From Promerops cafer (taxonomy: Eukaryota > Chordata > Aves > Passeriformes > Nectariniidae), in NCBI GenBank assembly GCA_013398275.1, contig VZSE01015530.1:470417-534416 (forward strand): DNA of 64,000 nt, given 5' to 3'. The notes under the pieces were generated by a model, which saw nothing but the letters and a program-made list of their open reading frames with translations, had not been told where the DNA came from and did not search any database. Within the stretch, counting starts at the first letter, position 1, and the number at the start of each line of letters is the position of its first letter. Positions 10,477-23,900 of this stretch are shown here, piece by piece. The translations under genes and the position numbers were made by a program.

Positions 10477-13400
10477 TATATTCTATGTACTTAGAACTGC
10501 CGTGCTGGATTAGACATCAGGAAAGATGTAGATGAAGTAGGTGTATTTCATGTAGTACCATGGGACTTGCATCAACAAGAGAGGGTATGGGAGTTCAAAT
10601 TATTTATTGCTTGAAAAACCTATTTCCTCTTACAATACAGAATAGTACGTTAAAAATTATCTATAATGCATTCCAGACATTTAATTTATCTTGTTGAATA
10701 GTAAAGAGCTGTTTAAAATCGGGCAGTCGTATTATGCCATTTGCTTTTTGGGGTCCATTAATAAAATAAAATGGAAATAAACAGAATTCTAGGGAATTCT
10801 TCTCACTTGCAGGACCACTGGATTAGCAAAGTCACAGGTAAAGCTGTGGAGGAAGAGTTTTCATTGTAAATACAGAGATATGTTTGGCCTATGGTGGTTT
10901 GAGGTTAGGCAGCCACTGAGTGGCAATTCAAAGGACATTGAGCAGTGAGGTGTGAGAGAAGACTGATGGGGAGCCTTCTGAAGTACCTCTTCAGTTACTT
11001 CAGCAATATTAATATCCTGAAAGCTGCTCTATTTAGATGAATCAAAAATACTGCAGTATAGGAAAAAAAACACATTTTGTGCATTAGATCTCTATTTCTC
11101 TTTTATAATTTTGAAGGATGATCATTGCTAAAGTAATAGGAAAAATGTACTTTATTTACAATGCCAGTGAAGAAGTCTGTTCCTAGTCAGTCCTGTGACA
11201 ATAAAATTAAGCCATACCAGTGTTCAAACACAGAATATTTTATTTGGCTCCTGATTATTATATTCAAACATACAGAGACTCAGAAAACACTTTAAAAGAA
11301 AATCTTCCAATGGTACAAATGTTCATAAACAAATTATTCTGTTGTATTAACTGCTGCACACCTATATTAGTCTAAAATAAGAATATGTTTTCAGGTATTG
11401 TATGGCTACTCCTTATGAAGTTACCACGCAGCAGGATTGTTGGCTCATGGCTATTGCAATATTCCAGTAGCATCTGTTGATAAATATTGGTTCTTCTAGT
11501 GATGATGTCTTAATAGTAGCCACTGAAGTTATGTAAACTTCTTAGTCTTCTTTAATCAGCACTGAATAGAAAGTTCTTAAATTAACAGTAAAGCTTTATT
11601 ACATTTATGTTAGGTCATCCAAAATTGCCATAGTCATGGAGTTTCTAAAGACTGCTTGTTTCTAACATAACTGTATTTTAGAAGAGTAATATTCCAATTC
11701 ATCTCTCAATATGCTGAGATTATTATTTAATACATTTCAGTCAAACTGTGGAAAAAGCAAAACTCACTGACACTTCTGAGACTTCTATTCACCAATGTCT
11801 CTATTATAACAGTTTCTCAAATGTAATTGCTCTGAAATTCATTTTCTAATCCTACAGTTTCAATTGTTGGCTAAAGATTGAATTAGGAACAAGAGCCTAG
11901 ATATTCAGAGGATTCTCTGAGGGCTTGGACTTAGGTATTGCTGTTGTGTTAGCAACTACACAGTAGATGTGCCTTTGACCTTAGTTTAATTGAAAAAGAT
12001 GGTCTGTAGTAAGAATTTGTATGAAATGTAAATAAATGTCAACTGGTGTATTAACAGGCTAATTCATTCATTAGAATAACAATAAAAAAAACAAAAGTAG
12101 TATTCATTAATAAAAACCAAGCATATGTTGAGGCTGGGAAAGCAGTGTAGCTGTGTGGCTCCTCCAGTAAGTATTTTGGCAAGCAAAGTTACATCTCTGG
12201 CAGAGGAAATGCAAATGAATAGGGGGAAAAGCAAACTGGAACACTGTTACTGGGCTGTCGGTATCAAAGTTTCTCAGTGATCAGACTGGGGACCAATTTA
12301 ATTTGATTCTTTTTAAACTGGCACAGAAGTGAAGTTCTGCTGAAAATTCCAGTGAACAAAACTGGAGGACACAGTAGATAAAGGCCTCAAAATAGCCATA
12401 TAGTCAGAAGTGAATCATCTTGAGAATGATGATTTGCTCTTTTTTAAGAAAACCTCCTTAAGGATTTTCTTTATAATAATATTTCACTCTTCCTTTCTAC
12501 TGAGTTGAAGTTATATGTGAAAGTGGTTTTAACTTTTGAATGAGTAAACCAATTTTCTATAATACTGTGTGGTGAGGTTGAGGAAAGATGGGTGGGGAAA
12601 AAATTAGAGGAAACTGGGAAGGTATATTCACATGTTAACAGAAGTTACAATAGTCCAGAAATTATGGGGTTTCTACTTCCTGGATGGAATGCTGCTGGCA
12701 TGCTCAAAACCTATTCTTTGATGATTCCCCATACACACAATCTGCAACCATCATCACCTGCTAAGGGGGATGGAATGGAGGGTGAAGCAGAGTGGGGTCA
12801 CCACAGCCAGGCTCAGTTGAAATCATTGCAGGGAGGGGAACTCGGTGGTACTTTGCAGCTGAGAATCCATGTAACACCTGTCAGTCAGGGGAGAGAGGAG
12901 AAGATGGAGAGTTGCTGAGCCAGCAACTGGGCCAAAATTCTCTCCTCATAGGAACTTGTTTTTTTATAACCTATTGTAGTATTGATGCACACCTGCATCC
13001 CAGAGGCATCTGCCTCCAAGGTGCAACCAACCATGGGTGCTGGCAGTCACCAGCAGCAGGCAACATACTCAAATAAAGTGGGGGATCCACTGAGAGGTCC
13101 TAAAGTGGGAAGACCTGCTGAGGGTCTCCTTTATGCTGTTGGTGTGTCCCTGAATAAGTCAGTCAAAGTGCTCTCTGATCCAGCAGGACTGCTCAGTGAA
13201 GGTTCCCCGTGACAAGATGCTGACAGGCTGGTCAGGCACAAGGGTCTCAGCTTTCCTGGGCTGCTGACAGACAAATTAGACAATAAGGGTTGAGGAAATC
13301 TCCCTTTCCATGTGCCAGAGGACTTTGTAGATGCTATACTGTTCAAGAACACACATAACTAGAGGATGATACCATCTTATGCTTTTAAGAAACTTATGAA

Positions 13401-14620
13401 TATAAGAGGTATGGATCCAATGTGATTAAGTTATTACTGATAAATAAATCCAGAAAAAAAAATCTGCAATTAAAATGAAAGAAGGAATAAACAGGGGAAT
13501 TCTGTAGCATGAGAATAGCCCATAATTCATGGAAGAGCTAGTGCATTGGATTTTAGTGTGTTTAGAGCTATGAAAAGAACAAACCAATTAGGGGACTAAA
13601 CATAATTTTCTTGTGTGTAATTTGTGCACACTTTGTTTTCTAGCAGACTAAATTGAAATCAAGACAGCTAATCTCAATTGCCATAAATTCTGCTACTGTA
13701 TTCTGCTATGCAAAATTAATGAACAAAATAACTAAATAAGGAGGCACTCTAAATGAACTAAGCAGCACAATTATACCAAGACCTTTAAAGTGCGATAATG
13801 CAAATCCATCCTGGAAATATTTGCAATGTGTTCAAAATATGTGTGAAAATGAAAGCATATGGCTATTTCTCACCAAGTACTCCTGCTCACAATACCATAA
13901 ACAGTCATGAAAATATGTAGCAGCAAACATGATATGTTGTAACATATTTTTTTCAAAAATGCATAGAAATGAAGCAGAACTAAATTTTCAATAAGGCAGA
14001 ACTGAGAAATCAAGATACATGGATTAAATATCTGAGGAGGTAAATATTCACAACAATTGGTACATTCATATAGTCCAATATATCTCTTGAAAAATTATAT
14101 TAAGACTCATTCCTAGACATCTACATGCATGACACTCTTGGCTTTTTCTAAACATACTGTTCACTCACTGCAGAAAAAAACTCTACAAATTTTAAGAAGC
14201 AAAAAAGTTATACAGAATGAATAGTAAGGTTAAGATTTTCTTTTTCCTAATCTGAGCTGCATACATGCTCAATGAAATGTAATAGCAGATATTTGGGGTT
14301 TAATTGTTTCCACCAAAGCACAAACCAAAATCACTCAGCTTTGCTTGGTTGGTGTGTGTTGGGGTAGTGGTTTGTGGTTTATTTTGCTTTTTGGCTATTT
14401 TTTTCCTACTATGGGAAAGTAATAATTTTTTTTTTTTTTTTTCAGATTATGCGAACAAAAATAAAGCAGAATCCAGAAATGAAAATAGTAATTTCATTGA
14501 ACAGAGATGTGAGGGAGTAAAATGAATGAATTATTTGTGTGTAAAAACGTATTGTTTCAGTCTGAGAAAAACTGTGAGAAAAGAGGCTAAATGCCTAGGG
14601 AGAGTATTCTAGGGGCTCAT
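10477..14620. other. unique span with one GC-richer patch
   Basis: Mostly AT-rich unique DNA. An exact octamer ATGCAAAT lies at 12209-12216 in a quiet stretch, a motif for POU factors but common by chance. A 17-nt T tract at 14426-14442 is followed by cag. No exon or repeat family was recognised apart from the patch at 12590-13350, listed separately. Confidence 0.5.
12590..13350. other. GC-richer unclassified patch with AATAAA
   Basis: About 760 bases stand out from the AT-rich background and contain three overlapping plus-strand frames of 76-108 codons and one minus-strand frame. A perfect AATAAA occurs at about 13072 and a ttttttataa stretch at about 12960. Composition would suit an old LTR or a non-coding transcript exon, but I recognise no family and no conserved protein. 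Confidence 0.25.
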
Positions 14621-15118
14621 GGTCGATGGCAAGTTGAATCAGCAGTGACCTGGCAGCCAGGAGGGACAGCCCTGTCCTGGGGCTGGGAATGCTGTTGGGT
14701 ATCAGGCACAGCATCACCAGCCGGGCAAGGGAGGGGATTGTCCTGCTCTGCTCTGCACTGGTGCAGCCTCACCTTGAGTGCAGTCTGCAGTTTTGGGCAT
14801 CACAATATACAATGATTTAAAGCAATTGGAGAGCATCAAAAGACAAAAGAGGACAAAAAAGGGTCATGGACAAAAGAAGGTCATGAAGATAAGTGAGGGA
14901 TCTAGTGGGGAAGCTGTATGAGGAGCGCCTGAGTTCATTTGGTTTGTTCAGCCTGGAGAAGGGAAGACTGAGGAGAGAACTTGTAGCAGTCTACAACTTC
15001 CTTACAAAGGCAAGAGGAGGGGCAAGCACTGATCTCTTCTTTTTAGTGACCAGTGACAGGACCCAAGGGAACAACATGAAGCATGTAACTGGTTAAACCT
15101 AAATGAGCATCGGGGAAA
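14621..15118 (+). mobile_element. CR1 LINE fragment: C-terminal part of ORF2
   Basis: A degraded CR1 copy that covers the end of the reverse transcriptase ORF. The clearest stretch (about 14920-15090) translates to LYEERLSSFGLFSLEKGRL and, further on, VTSDRTQGNNMK. Both correspond to the conserved CR1 ORF2 C-terminal region. Upstream (14650-14810) the match is to the cactggtgcagcctcacctt...gcagttttggg block that precedes it in CR1 elements. The region at 14815-14890 is expanded with purine-rich, partly repeated sequence (gacaaaagaggacaaaaaag and similar). The copy stops soon after gacccaaggg-aacaacatgaagc and lacks a clear 3' tail, so it is truncated at both ends. It is non-functional. Confidence 0.88.
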
Positions 15119-17623
15119 ATTCCTAATCACCTTTACTTTCCCTTCTCTAAGTGTCTCATTAAAAAGAATTGCAGGTAAGGTTTTGTTGAATTCCAAGCTT
15201 CATCATTTGACTTTATCAAGCCTTATATGAATATTACTCGAAAGATAATATTACTCAAAAAAAGATGAGAAACATATAATTTATCTGCTTAAGCTTATTA
15301 ATATTCTCACAGATTGGCTGGACAAATATTGAATCACTAACCAGGAAGTAGCACAGGTTTTGGTGAAATAGCATTATTCCTTATTGTCCATGGAAATAAC
15401 TAAGACATGTAGATATCCAAAATCTAGCAGTCACAAAGAAGGAAAAGTGGCAAATAAAGGCCCCTTTTTTTCAACTGTTAGATGGTTTCTGTCACACATA
15501 ATGAGTGCTATATAAAAATCCCTTTAACAACAACGTCACTGAGCCCTGTCTTACAGATCCTTCCATGACTGATAATGCTTCACAAGTGCATAAAGATCCA
15601 GAGACGAAAGCAAATTTGAAGCAGTCTAATCACATAAAGAGTTTCGCAATCCGTTCAGATTCATTTCCCAGAGTGTTGCTTCTTATGCTGTCTCTGTAAG
15701 CCTGTTTAAAACACTAATATACTTAATACATATTTGCAATACCTAAGAAGTAATCTTGTCCATTCAAACTCAACACATACTAATTTCCTCAAGACTCTTG
15801 AACACTTTATAGTGCTAATTATGTCTATTACTGTCATTTACTTTGAAATTATATGAGGGCTCCCTTCTGAAACAGAAATCCCCAATTTTGCTTAGTAATG
15901 AAGAAAGTTCTATTTCAGTAAGCCTTTCTGATCTAATGGCTCTGATTTTATTTAGAAATAATAGATTTACTTGTACAAAGAATGGTGACACATATGTTCA
16001 ACGCAGATAACTGCTTATCAAATTTGTTCTAATTAGACATTTTTGTATTATAGGATTAATGCAGACACTTTGGGGACACTGCACAGAAGCATATGTAATT
16101 CACAAGTGAGATGATTTTTTAAAAGCAATTTTGCATTTTTTTCATGCTGTTTCTCTAATGTATATGGGTTAAATATAGTACTGAAAATAGTCAATGTCAC
16201 TAGAATAAAGCTGAGAAACCTTTGATTCTAATGAAGTTTGAACCTGATACATTGTATGTCTGTGTATTTCTCTGTGCATCTATGAATTTGTTCATCTTTT
16301 CATGAATATGGATCCCAATTCAATCACCTTTTTGTTACAAAGCACTAATTTACATAATTGTGCACCATAGTTTCCATTGTGAAGCACCTTTGAAAAAAAG
16401 TGAATTACTACAAAAACAAGCCTCTTCTTCCATTAGTCTGAGAACTAGACAAAATGGCTTTTTACTTGAGGTTTTGTTTGCTTGATGAAGACACAGCACA
16501 TTTTATTTACAGTTGTGTCCTCACACCGAAGACATGGCTAAGGATGAAAGTTCTAGTCCTGATCAGGTTGAAACATTTAAATCCTGAGGAGAATCTGCAC
16601 TTAAACCATTATAAGTATATTTTAGTTTTGTTTTGAGTTTATTTTTGTCAGACAAAGCTAATTCCTTTTGGTGAGATAAACATGAGATAAGCAGTGTTGT
16701 GTTATATGATGCCATGAGGTTGATGTATTTAAGGTCTTTCTTTGCTCTACACTGAACTGTAAAAATACCTGAAGATGATGTAAGGCCAAATAATCATCTA
16801 CATCAAAGTCACTGTAGAGAAGAAAAGGTGGAGGGAAGACTTGATCTTTCAAGAATGCTAAAAATTACAAGAACAAGGAAGGGTCATTGGTTTTTCATGT
16901 ACATTTTGGATAAAACTGGAAAGCTTTATGAAGAATTAAGGAATTTTATCAGAAAAAAAAATAATTAACAGCTTGCTTTTAAGGAGATGAAGAGAACAAG
17001 ATTTGAGTGGAAGGAATCCAATTCTAAAAGTCACATCACAGTAAAAGAGAGATTTAGGAAAGAAGGACAGATGAGTTCAGAATATATTATATGCCTTCTA
17101 TTTGTTCTGTTTTAGGTCAGGGGCTAGAGTTACAGATACAAAGCTATGACCTTATTTTATATGTACATACAACAGTTTGAAAGGAAATCCAAAGAAGAAG
17201 ATGAGAAGCAGGAAGAGTAATATTGAGAAATTTTTTGTGAGAAGCGCAAAGCATCATGGTGTTATATATAATGTGTCACCATGTATCATACTAATAAGAG
17301 AGAAAAATATGAGAAATCTGATCAGCTAGTTTTTCTGAGTACATCAGAAATACATTTTCTAGAAGAAGAAAAATTATAGTGGAAGACAAATTTTAAGAGA
17401 AATCAGAGAAAGCAATTAGTGATTTACGAAAGTCCCCTAAGCTCCATAACTCTTGGAGATATGGCTGGATATTTGATGTACTCAGGTATTAATTTATTAC
17501 TGTGTAATAACAGGAAATCTTCCTGGCCTATGTTGCACGTTAACATTCACAGCCTGAGCCATTTGCTCAGAGACTGTTACGTACACACACATCTCAAATC
17601 AGTGTGATCCCCAGCTGAGGCCA
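15119..17623. other. unique AT-rich DNA, nothing recognised
   Basis: No repeat family, RNA gene or exon is visible. Several 60-64 codon frames on both strands lack any supporting feature. 15120-15180 may be a decayed continuation of the preceding CR1 copy, but the match is too weak to assign. Confidence 0.5.
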
Positions 17624-17680
17624 GTTGTGGTTCAACCCCAGCCAGCCCCCAAGTACCACACAGCTGCTCGCTCACTTTGC
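17624..17680 (-). mobile_element. 3' terminal fragment of an ERVL-like LTR
   Basis: The plus-strand text ttgtggttcaaccccagcc followed by a cccaagtaccacacagctgctcgctcact-type run is the inverted 3' end of the same LTR family found at 28959-29558, 43395-43977 and 50597-51122. Only about 55 bp remain before unrelated sequence starts near 17680. It is a truncated relic. Confidence 0.75.
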
Positions 17681-19504
17681 TCGTAATGAAAGCAGTTGCT
17701 GTTTTGGCTCCAGGATGGAATGCCAAATCCAGCATGACTGCCAAATTGTGAGGCATTTTAGTGTACTTAGCTTATACCACGGGAAGTCTTGGGGAAGTCA
17801 AGGTGACTCTTCGTGAGACAAGTGCTGCTAGTGACAAATAAGGTCATCACAGTAAACTGATTATCTACATGCCACTTGAAAAATAATTCACTTATTGTTA
17901 GAAAATAACAAGATCACACCAGCCTCAACAAATCTGACATTCGTGCTGAAGAAAATGACAGTAATTGGATATCAACTTTTGCTGCAAATAAGGCATTACT
18001 TTAATATTAATTCCATTTTATACAGATATTAAAAATTGAAACAGTTGATTTTACTAGCAGCAGCTAAATCAGAAATGGAAAAATACATCATCATAACAGG
18101 AATATTATTCAGTTCAATAAAAATCTAAAGTAATAGGACATGGAGAAAAAATACAAAAGTTCCTAAATAAAGTGATAAATGAATCATATACAAGAAAAGA
18201 AACGTGTAAGAAAATAACTTGTTGACAGAGAAGTATTAACTATCTTAATTAAAAAATACTGGAGTTTTTATGTCAAACACCTTAGATTTTACCTAGCAAT
18301 TGGAAACCTGGCAGGATTTATAAAGTGCATTTTTCTATTAATAGCAGTCTGTAGAAGTATCAGGAAAAAATGCAGAGAATGCACATTTCAGATCCCCATA
18401 ATGACATCCATCACATCCCTGTAGGGGTACTAGAAAGAGATGTTTAAGTTGTGTACCAATTTCATTTTGCTGATAACACTTTTCATCAGGAAAGATGAAA
18501 CAAATGTGACTTTCAAAATTTAATCATGAAGGACAAGGACATTGGATAACAGTAACCACTTTAAATGTTGCAAGAACTTGCACTGTAAATGTGCATGTTA
18601 TCAACTTGAAGGCAGACCAACATACTTCAAGGCAAACTACCCAGATTATTTTAGTTCTTGAAGGAGGAAGGACACACAGTACTTTAAATGTATTATACAG
18701 GTTACGAAAAAAGTTGTATTCTCAGCATCACATAAATATGAAACAGTTTGAGGTAAAAACACCCCTGTAACCAGAGGCCATTAGGTCGCTTTAGCTGGAT
18801 AAATAATTCCCAATAGCAAAGCAAATATGCAACATTTCATCAAAGCTACGACATTGCATTTGTAGTATGCCTGAAAGAAACATTTACTGTACAGAATGAT
18901 GATACATTGACAACTAATACTGAACAAAAGAAATTGCTTTAAAAATACTTTTTAAATTACAGACTATTGTTTTGCAATTGAAAGATAAAAGTGGATTTGC
19001 AAGAATGCTGTCTAACATGAGAGAATAAGTACAAAGATCTTACTAAGAAAATCAAACATTATTCACTGAGTCAGAAAACCCGATTGTAAAAATGACACTG
19101 ATACACAGAATAACAATAATGTCTTAATACTGCTGAAATGCATATTACAATGCGCCAATACATAAGAAGGGTCAAAAAACACATTTGCCTTTCTAGTCTT
19201 GCAGCTAAATGGAAAAAGAAAATAGACTTACAGCTTTATTCTATTGGGGGAAAAAATCCTTGAATATAAAATTTTATTGAAGGATATTTCAATTATTTCA
19301 AATATTTCCTTATTAGGTGCACACTTTTTCCTATACAACTATGAAGTCAGGGATGGCTGTGAAAGGAGTCATAGACAAAGTGTGTGTACATATGAAATTC
19401 ACATATAGCTATGTCACTATCAGTATGATTTTTGTGCATGTTTCCTTTACTTAGGCATGTTTTTCCAGACATTTATTTGTCTGCTTAGTCAAGAAAGAAG
19501 GAGA
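17681..19504. other. unique AT-rich DNA, nothing recognised
   Basis: No gene, RNA or repeat family is visible on either strand. Confidence 0.5.
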
Positions 19505-19800
19505 CGGACTTTTTTACAAGAGCATGTAGTGACAGGAATTTGTGGAATGAATTCAACTAAAAGAGAGACATTATATATCAGGAGGAGCTGACTTGCTGTG
19601 AGAGCAGTGAGGCACTGGAACAGGTTGCCCAAAGTTGTGGATGCTCCATCCCAGAAGGTGCTCAAGGCCAAGCTGGACAGAGCCCTGAGAAACCTGGTCT
19701 AGGGAAAGGTGTTCCCGTTCATGGCAGGGGAGTTGGAACTAGATGATATTTAAGGTTCCTCCTAAACCAGGTCATCCTATGATTCTATGATCCTAGGATC
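19505..19800 (+). mobile_element. CR1 LINE 3' end
   Basis: From about 19600 the sequence follows the standard avian CR1 3' end: gcagtgaggcactggaacag, gttgtggatgctccatccc, gtgctcaaggccaagctgga, then tggcaggggagttggaacta. It ends in tcctatgattctatgatcct, the short terminal repeat that CR1 uses in place of a poly(A) tail. The upstream part (19505-19600) is more diverged but still shows the acttttttac/agcatgtagtgacagg block. Only the 3' roughly 0.3 kb survives. The intact tail and moderate divergence suggest it is younger than the copy at 20679-20971. Confidence 0.93.
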
Positions 19801-20678
19801 CTCTCCCGTCATTGAGACTGTAAAGTGAACAATTAGCTCTAGACTGAAGAACAAATTTACATATTCATCTAATTCTCCATCTGATCTTTTACAGAAAGAG
19901 CTTTGATGCTTTGTTTATAGTTAATTCATATTTAACCATTATTATTTCTTTCCATTTCATGATTCCATTATACTGGTCAGAGTAAAACATAAATCTGGAA
20001 GAGGAATTTGACAGTGTTTTTTACCTTCCTCCTTCTATGTTTCTCAAAAGAAAACCTCTCTCTTTGACACTTTGGAACTAATACAAACTTGACTGGTTCA
20101 GAGAAAACTTTCTGATGTCTTTCCTCAAGCTTGAACATTTTTGTCTTCATTTCCACTACTACTGAAGATATCGAATACACTGAACAAAGCCACCATACTA
20201 TTCAAAACTAAATGTTGAAATGACAGGATGAATGTGTAAAAAACCATTAAATTACTTAGATAGATATGTCCCATTGATTTTCAATATGAAAGTACTAATC
20301 CCAGTATATACCTTTAATTCCCTAAGAATATCAGACCACACTTATTCTTTCTATGAAGACAGAAAACTTTGTCTCTTGAATGCATAACTAGAAACCAGTA
20401 TTTTACTTCAGAGGATAGAACTTTTATCTATAACATTGCAATATTTTTATTTCCCAGAGTAGGTTACATATAGAGTTATAAAATAATTTCCATTGAACAG
20501 TGGTTCTCTCCTCATTCTTCCATCCTTAACAGAGGTCAGAACAGACAGAACTATTTAGGAAAGAGAACAAGTACAAAAGTATTTTTTACATAGTGTGTGC
20601 TCTCAACTTCTAGCACTTTATGTAGACTATCATTGTGCAATTTGCAAAGAATATCTCATAGAAAGAGTAAAGAATATG
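19801..20678. other. unique AT-rich DNA between two CR1 copies
   Basis: Nothing recognisable on either strand. Immediately before 20679 the text may be decayed CR1 sequence. Confidence 0.5.
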
Positions 20679-20971
20679 AAGCCAGGCTCTTCTCAGTGGT
20701 ACCCGATGATATGACAATGAAGCTCTGGGTACAAATTGGAAGAGTGGAAATTCTGACAGAAAATAAAGTGAGGGCAGTTGAAAACTGGAACTGATTGCAA
20801 AGAGATGTGGATTCTCTGTCCTTTGAGTTGTTCAAAACTTGGATCCTAAAACCTAACTGGACACATTCCTAAGCAATCTGTTCTAGCTAATCCTGTTTTA
20901 AGCAGGGAGTTTTTGCAGATGACCTCCAGGGGTGCCTTCCAATCTCAGCAAATCTCTGATTCAGTGATTCA
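20679..20971 (+). mobile_element. old CR1 LINE 3' end
   Basis: Recognisable blocks in order are aagccaggctcttctcagtg, tggtacccgatgatatgaca, gggtacaaattggaagag, then a diverged gaacatcttt-type stretch. These are followed by gtggattctctgtcctttga, aaacttggatcc, ctggacacattcctaagcaa, ctgttctagctaatcctg and gatgacctccagggg. The copy ends at ctctgattcagtgattc. This is the CR1 order for the ORF2 end plus 3' UTR, with many substitutions and small indels, so it is an old insertion. It cannot code for anything. Confidence 0.9.
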
Positions 20972-23900
20972 CTTACTCAGGGGTGAGAATATTTATGATA
21001 TGCATGAAAAATGCCACACTTCAGAACTGCATATGTTTTTAAGTGCACTTGGAAAGCAAAGCCTATTCTACTTCTTGGATCTATGCCCAGGAGTAATAGA
21101 AGTCTAACCTACACCCCTAAATATGCTTCTCAGGCAGAAAGGTACTTCCTAGTGTATCAATGACATTAGCAAAGAGAATACAGTTTGAAAAATTAAAAAA
21201 AATGGCAGTTGGAAATTGATATATAATAGTGCCTCACCAAAATCATTATTTGTGCTCTCACTTGAGCTTAAATGCAAAAACCCCAATGCTCTGCTAAAAA
21301 TATAACTGATTTCCTTCTCATTCACCTGTAGAAAAATAGTATCAAGGTAAAAAATGTCTAGTTCTGTGAAAACCTGGTAAAGGTAATCTGTTTAAAGTAA
21401 AAAACCAGCAATTTATAAGTACATACGATGGACTCGTAAGATAAAAGTTGCAAAGTATATGGAACTCTAAATAGCTGAAGAAAGGCTAATGATGCATAAA
21501 CTCCTTATTAGACACTTCAGGTGGCCCATCTGAGTCAGAGTTTTCCAGCTCAAGTTGTACATTCCTGGTCATTACTGACTGTAATAGTTATGGAAAAATT
21601 TTATTAAGAACTATTAGATCATGTATGTCTTTCATGTATAAACTGCTGAAATTTTAAATTCTCCTTTTTACAAGGGAGGGATCTGTAGAACAGAAGGGCT
21701 TGTAACTGGGGAATGTACCTGAGGTTTCAACTCTTCTTCCTGCGCTGAAGATTTTCCATATAGTACTCAAATCCTCAAACTTTTTACTGAAGTTGCCTTC
21801 CTTTGAATTCCATTGACAGGAACCCTAAAACAGCTCTTGCCTTGAGGCCACTCCAAAAAAGTAATAGATGCATAAATAGGCTATTAGTTGTCCCTTAAAA
21901 AGAAAAAAAAATCAGTGTTTAAATATCAACATATTATGGAAATGCTTAAAAAGTAGAAATCAGAAGGCACATGAAAATGCCATTCAGGAACAACCATATC
22001 TGGGTTTGCTTATGATTTCCTGTAGAGATTGTCAGAACAATATCTGATTTTATAGAATATTCCCAAATTAGGATTCAATTTTTTTATACACAGAATAAGA
22101 GATGGACTTCTTGTCCTAGACTTCATAGACAGACAAGAGAGGTTTTGTTTCTCTTTTAAAGGACAATTAAGTGATTTGCTGTTGTATGACTTTTTTGATC
22201 ATGTACAAATAGGATTCAGATTTTTTGACTTTCTGTTCTCTTCTTGATACATTATTTCCCGCTGAACTTTTTCTCAGGATGCCTAGAGGCATATATACAA
22301 GTAAGTAAATTAATAGCAAAAAATATTTTAGGTTTTTAAACACAACTTTATGACACTTTTCAAATCAAGAATCATGACAACATTAGTGCTTATAATTTAA
22401 ATAGCATTTCAGAAAAATATTAGTATTAAGAAACTATTCTTAATTAATAAATACGTTTTTAACACAATAGTCACTATAATTAGCTGTCAGTAGAAAAACC
22501 CAAGAAATTTTTATAACAGTGTAGATAAAAATATGAAATTGTGTATTTATTCATGGACCAAATATTAAAATGAAAATAAATGTCATATATAAAATTAAAA
22601 AAAACCATTAGATTGAAACACCTTGGCAACTCCAAGGAGAATAATGATCAATTATATCTCTAGGATCTATGTTGTGCAATTATAAAATTCTCAGAATCAT
22701 CTTTAAATTATATATTTGTTTGTATTACCTCATAGGAAAAAAATAGAAAATTAATTGCATTGAGCTAACAGAATTGAATTATTCTTTCTTTTAAAAGACT
22801 ATTGAAAATAAGGACAGTCATCCCTCTTGGCAGTTTTAAAACACTGTGGCATCTGAGAAAATTTAGTGAACATCACTAGAGAAGTGGTAAGAAATAAAAA
22901 GTGCAGATTTTTAGTAATAAAATGACATGCTGGTTGCTATCAAACTCAAACATCAGTCAAAGAAATAGTCTTGCCAGAATTATCACAAGAATTGGACAAG
23001 GACTACTGAAAATAACAACACACTTGGATTAAAGGTGAAAAAATGCAGATCTCAAAGAATTTTGTCTATGCAATCAGTTTAAAACAATTCACTAATAGAA
23101 GTATTACATTAAAAATAACATTTATCCTCTTTATCCTTGAAACAAGAAAAATTATTTGAATAAGACAGTTATAGTATGTAGGCATGTAGAAAACATTGGA
23201 ATTAGTAATTGAAGTTTGTTGTATTATCAATTTACCTAGTTTTTAAATATTAGCTAGTACATTTGATGGTATGGGATAAAGGAAAGAAAACAACAGAACA
23301 CAGTAACTAGACACAGAACTTTGCTTTATCATGACATATAACAAGAGATTTGATTTAACGGGGTATTTTCTTAGGAAAGCAACAATTTTCAGGCTAGAAT
23401 CAAAAAGTTTGATTGTAATCATGGTAAATTAGAAGTAATTTCAGCAGATTATGGCCATTTTCTCTTATCTACTTTTTATCTGGAAAAAGAATATATATAT
23501 CCACATTCTTACTCAATCCAGAAACTATCACTTCATAATCAGTCAAAACTCAAGTTTATCTAAAAAATGGCAAATGACCAAACTTTCCTAAGGGAAGGCT
23601 TTTTTCAACATCTCTTTGGGAGGGTTTGAGAGCATTCTAATTAACAGTTCATGTCACTTGTTTACTACAAATGAGACTCTGAGTTTTGTGAATATTGGGA
23701 AGATTGAAGGATAATTCTTACTGCCCTCTTCAATAGGGCTGCAAATTAACCTAGACCCAGAGAACAGCAGAACAATTTTATGGTGGCTTGTGGGAATAAC
23801 ACATCTTATTATGCCTTTTAAATTTTTTAAGTACTTTTTAAATTATGAAAAGCTTTACACCTTCAATATTTAGAGCAAGTTTTTGAAATCTGGCCTGGAG

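Noticed and set aside
17277..17290. Inverted pair catggtg/caccatg near 17255-17283 as a hairpin
   Set aside because: Seven-base arms with a longer loop are expected by chance in 64 kb.
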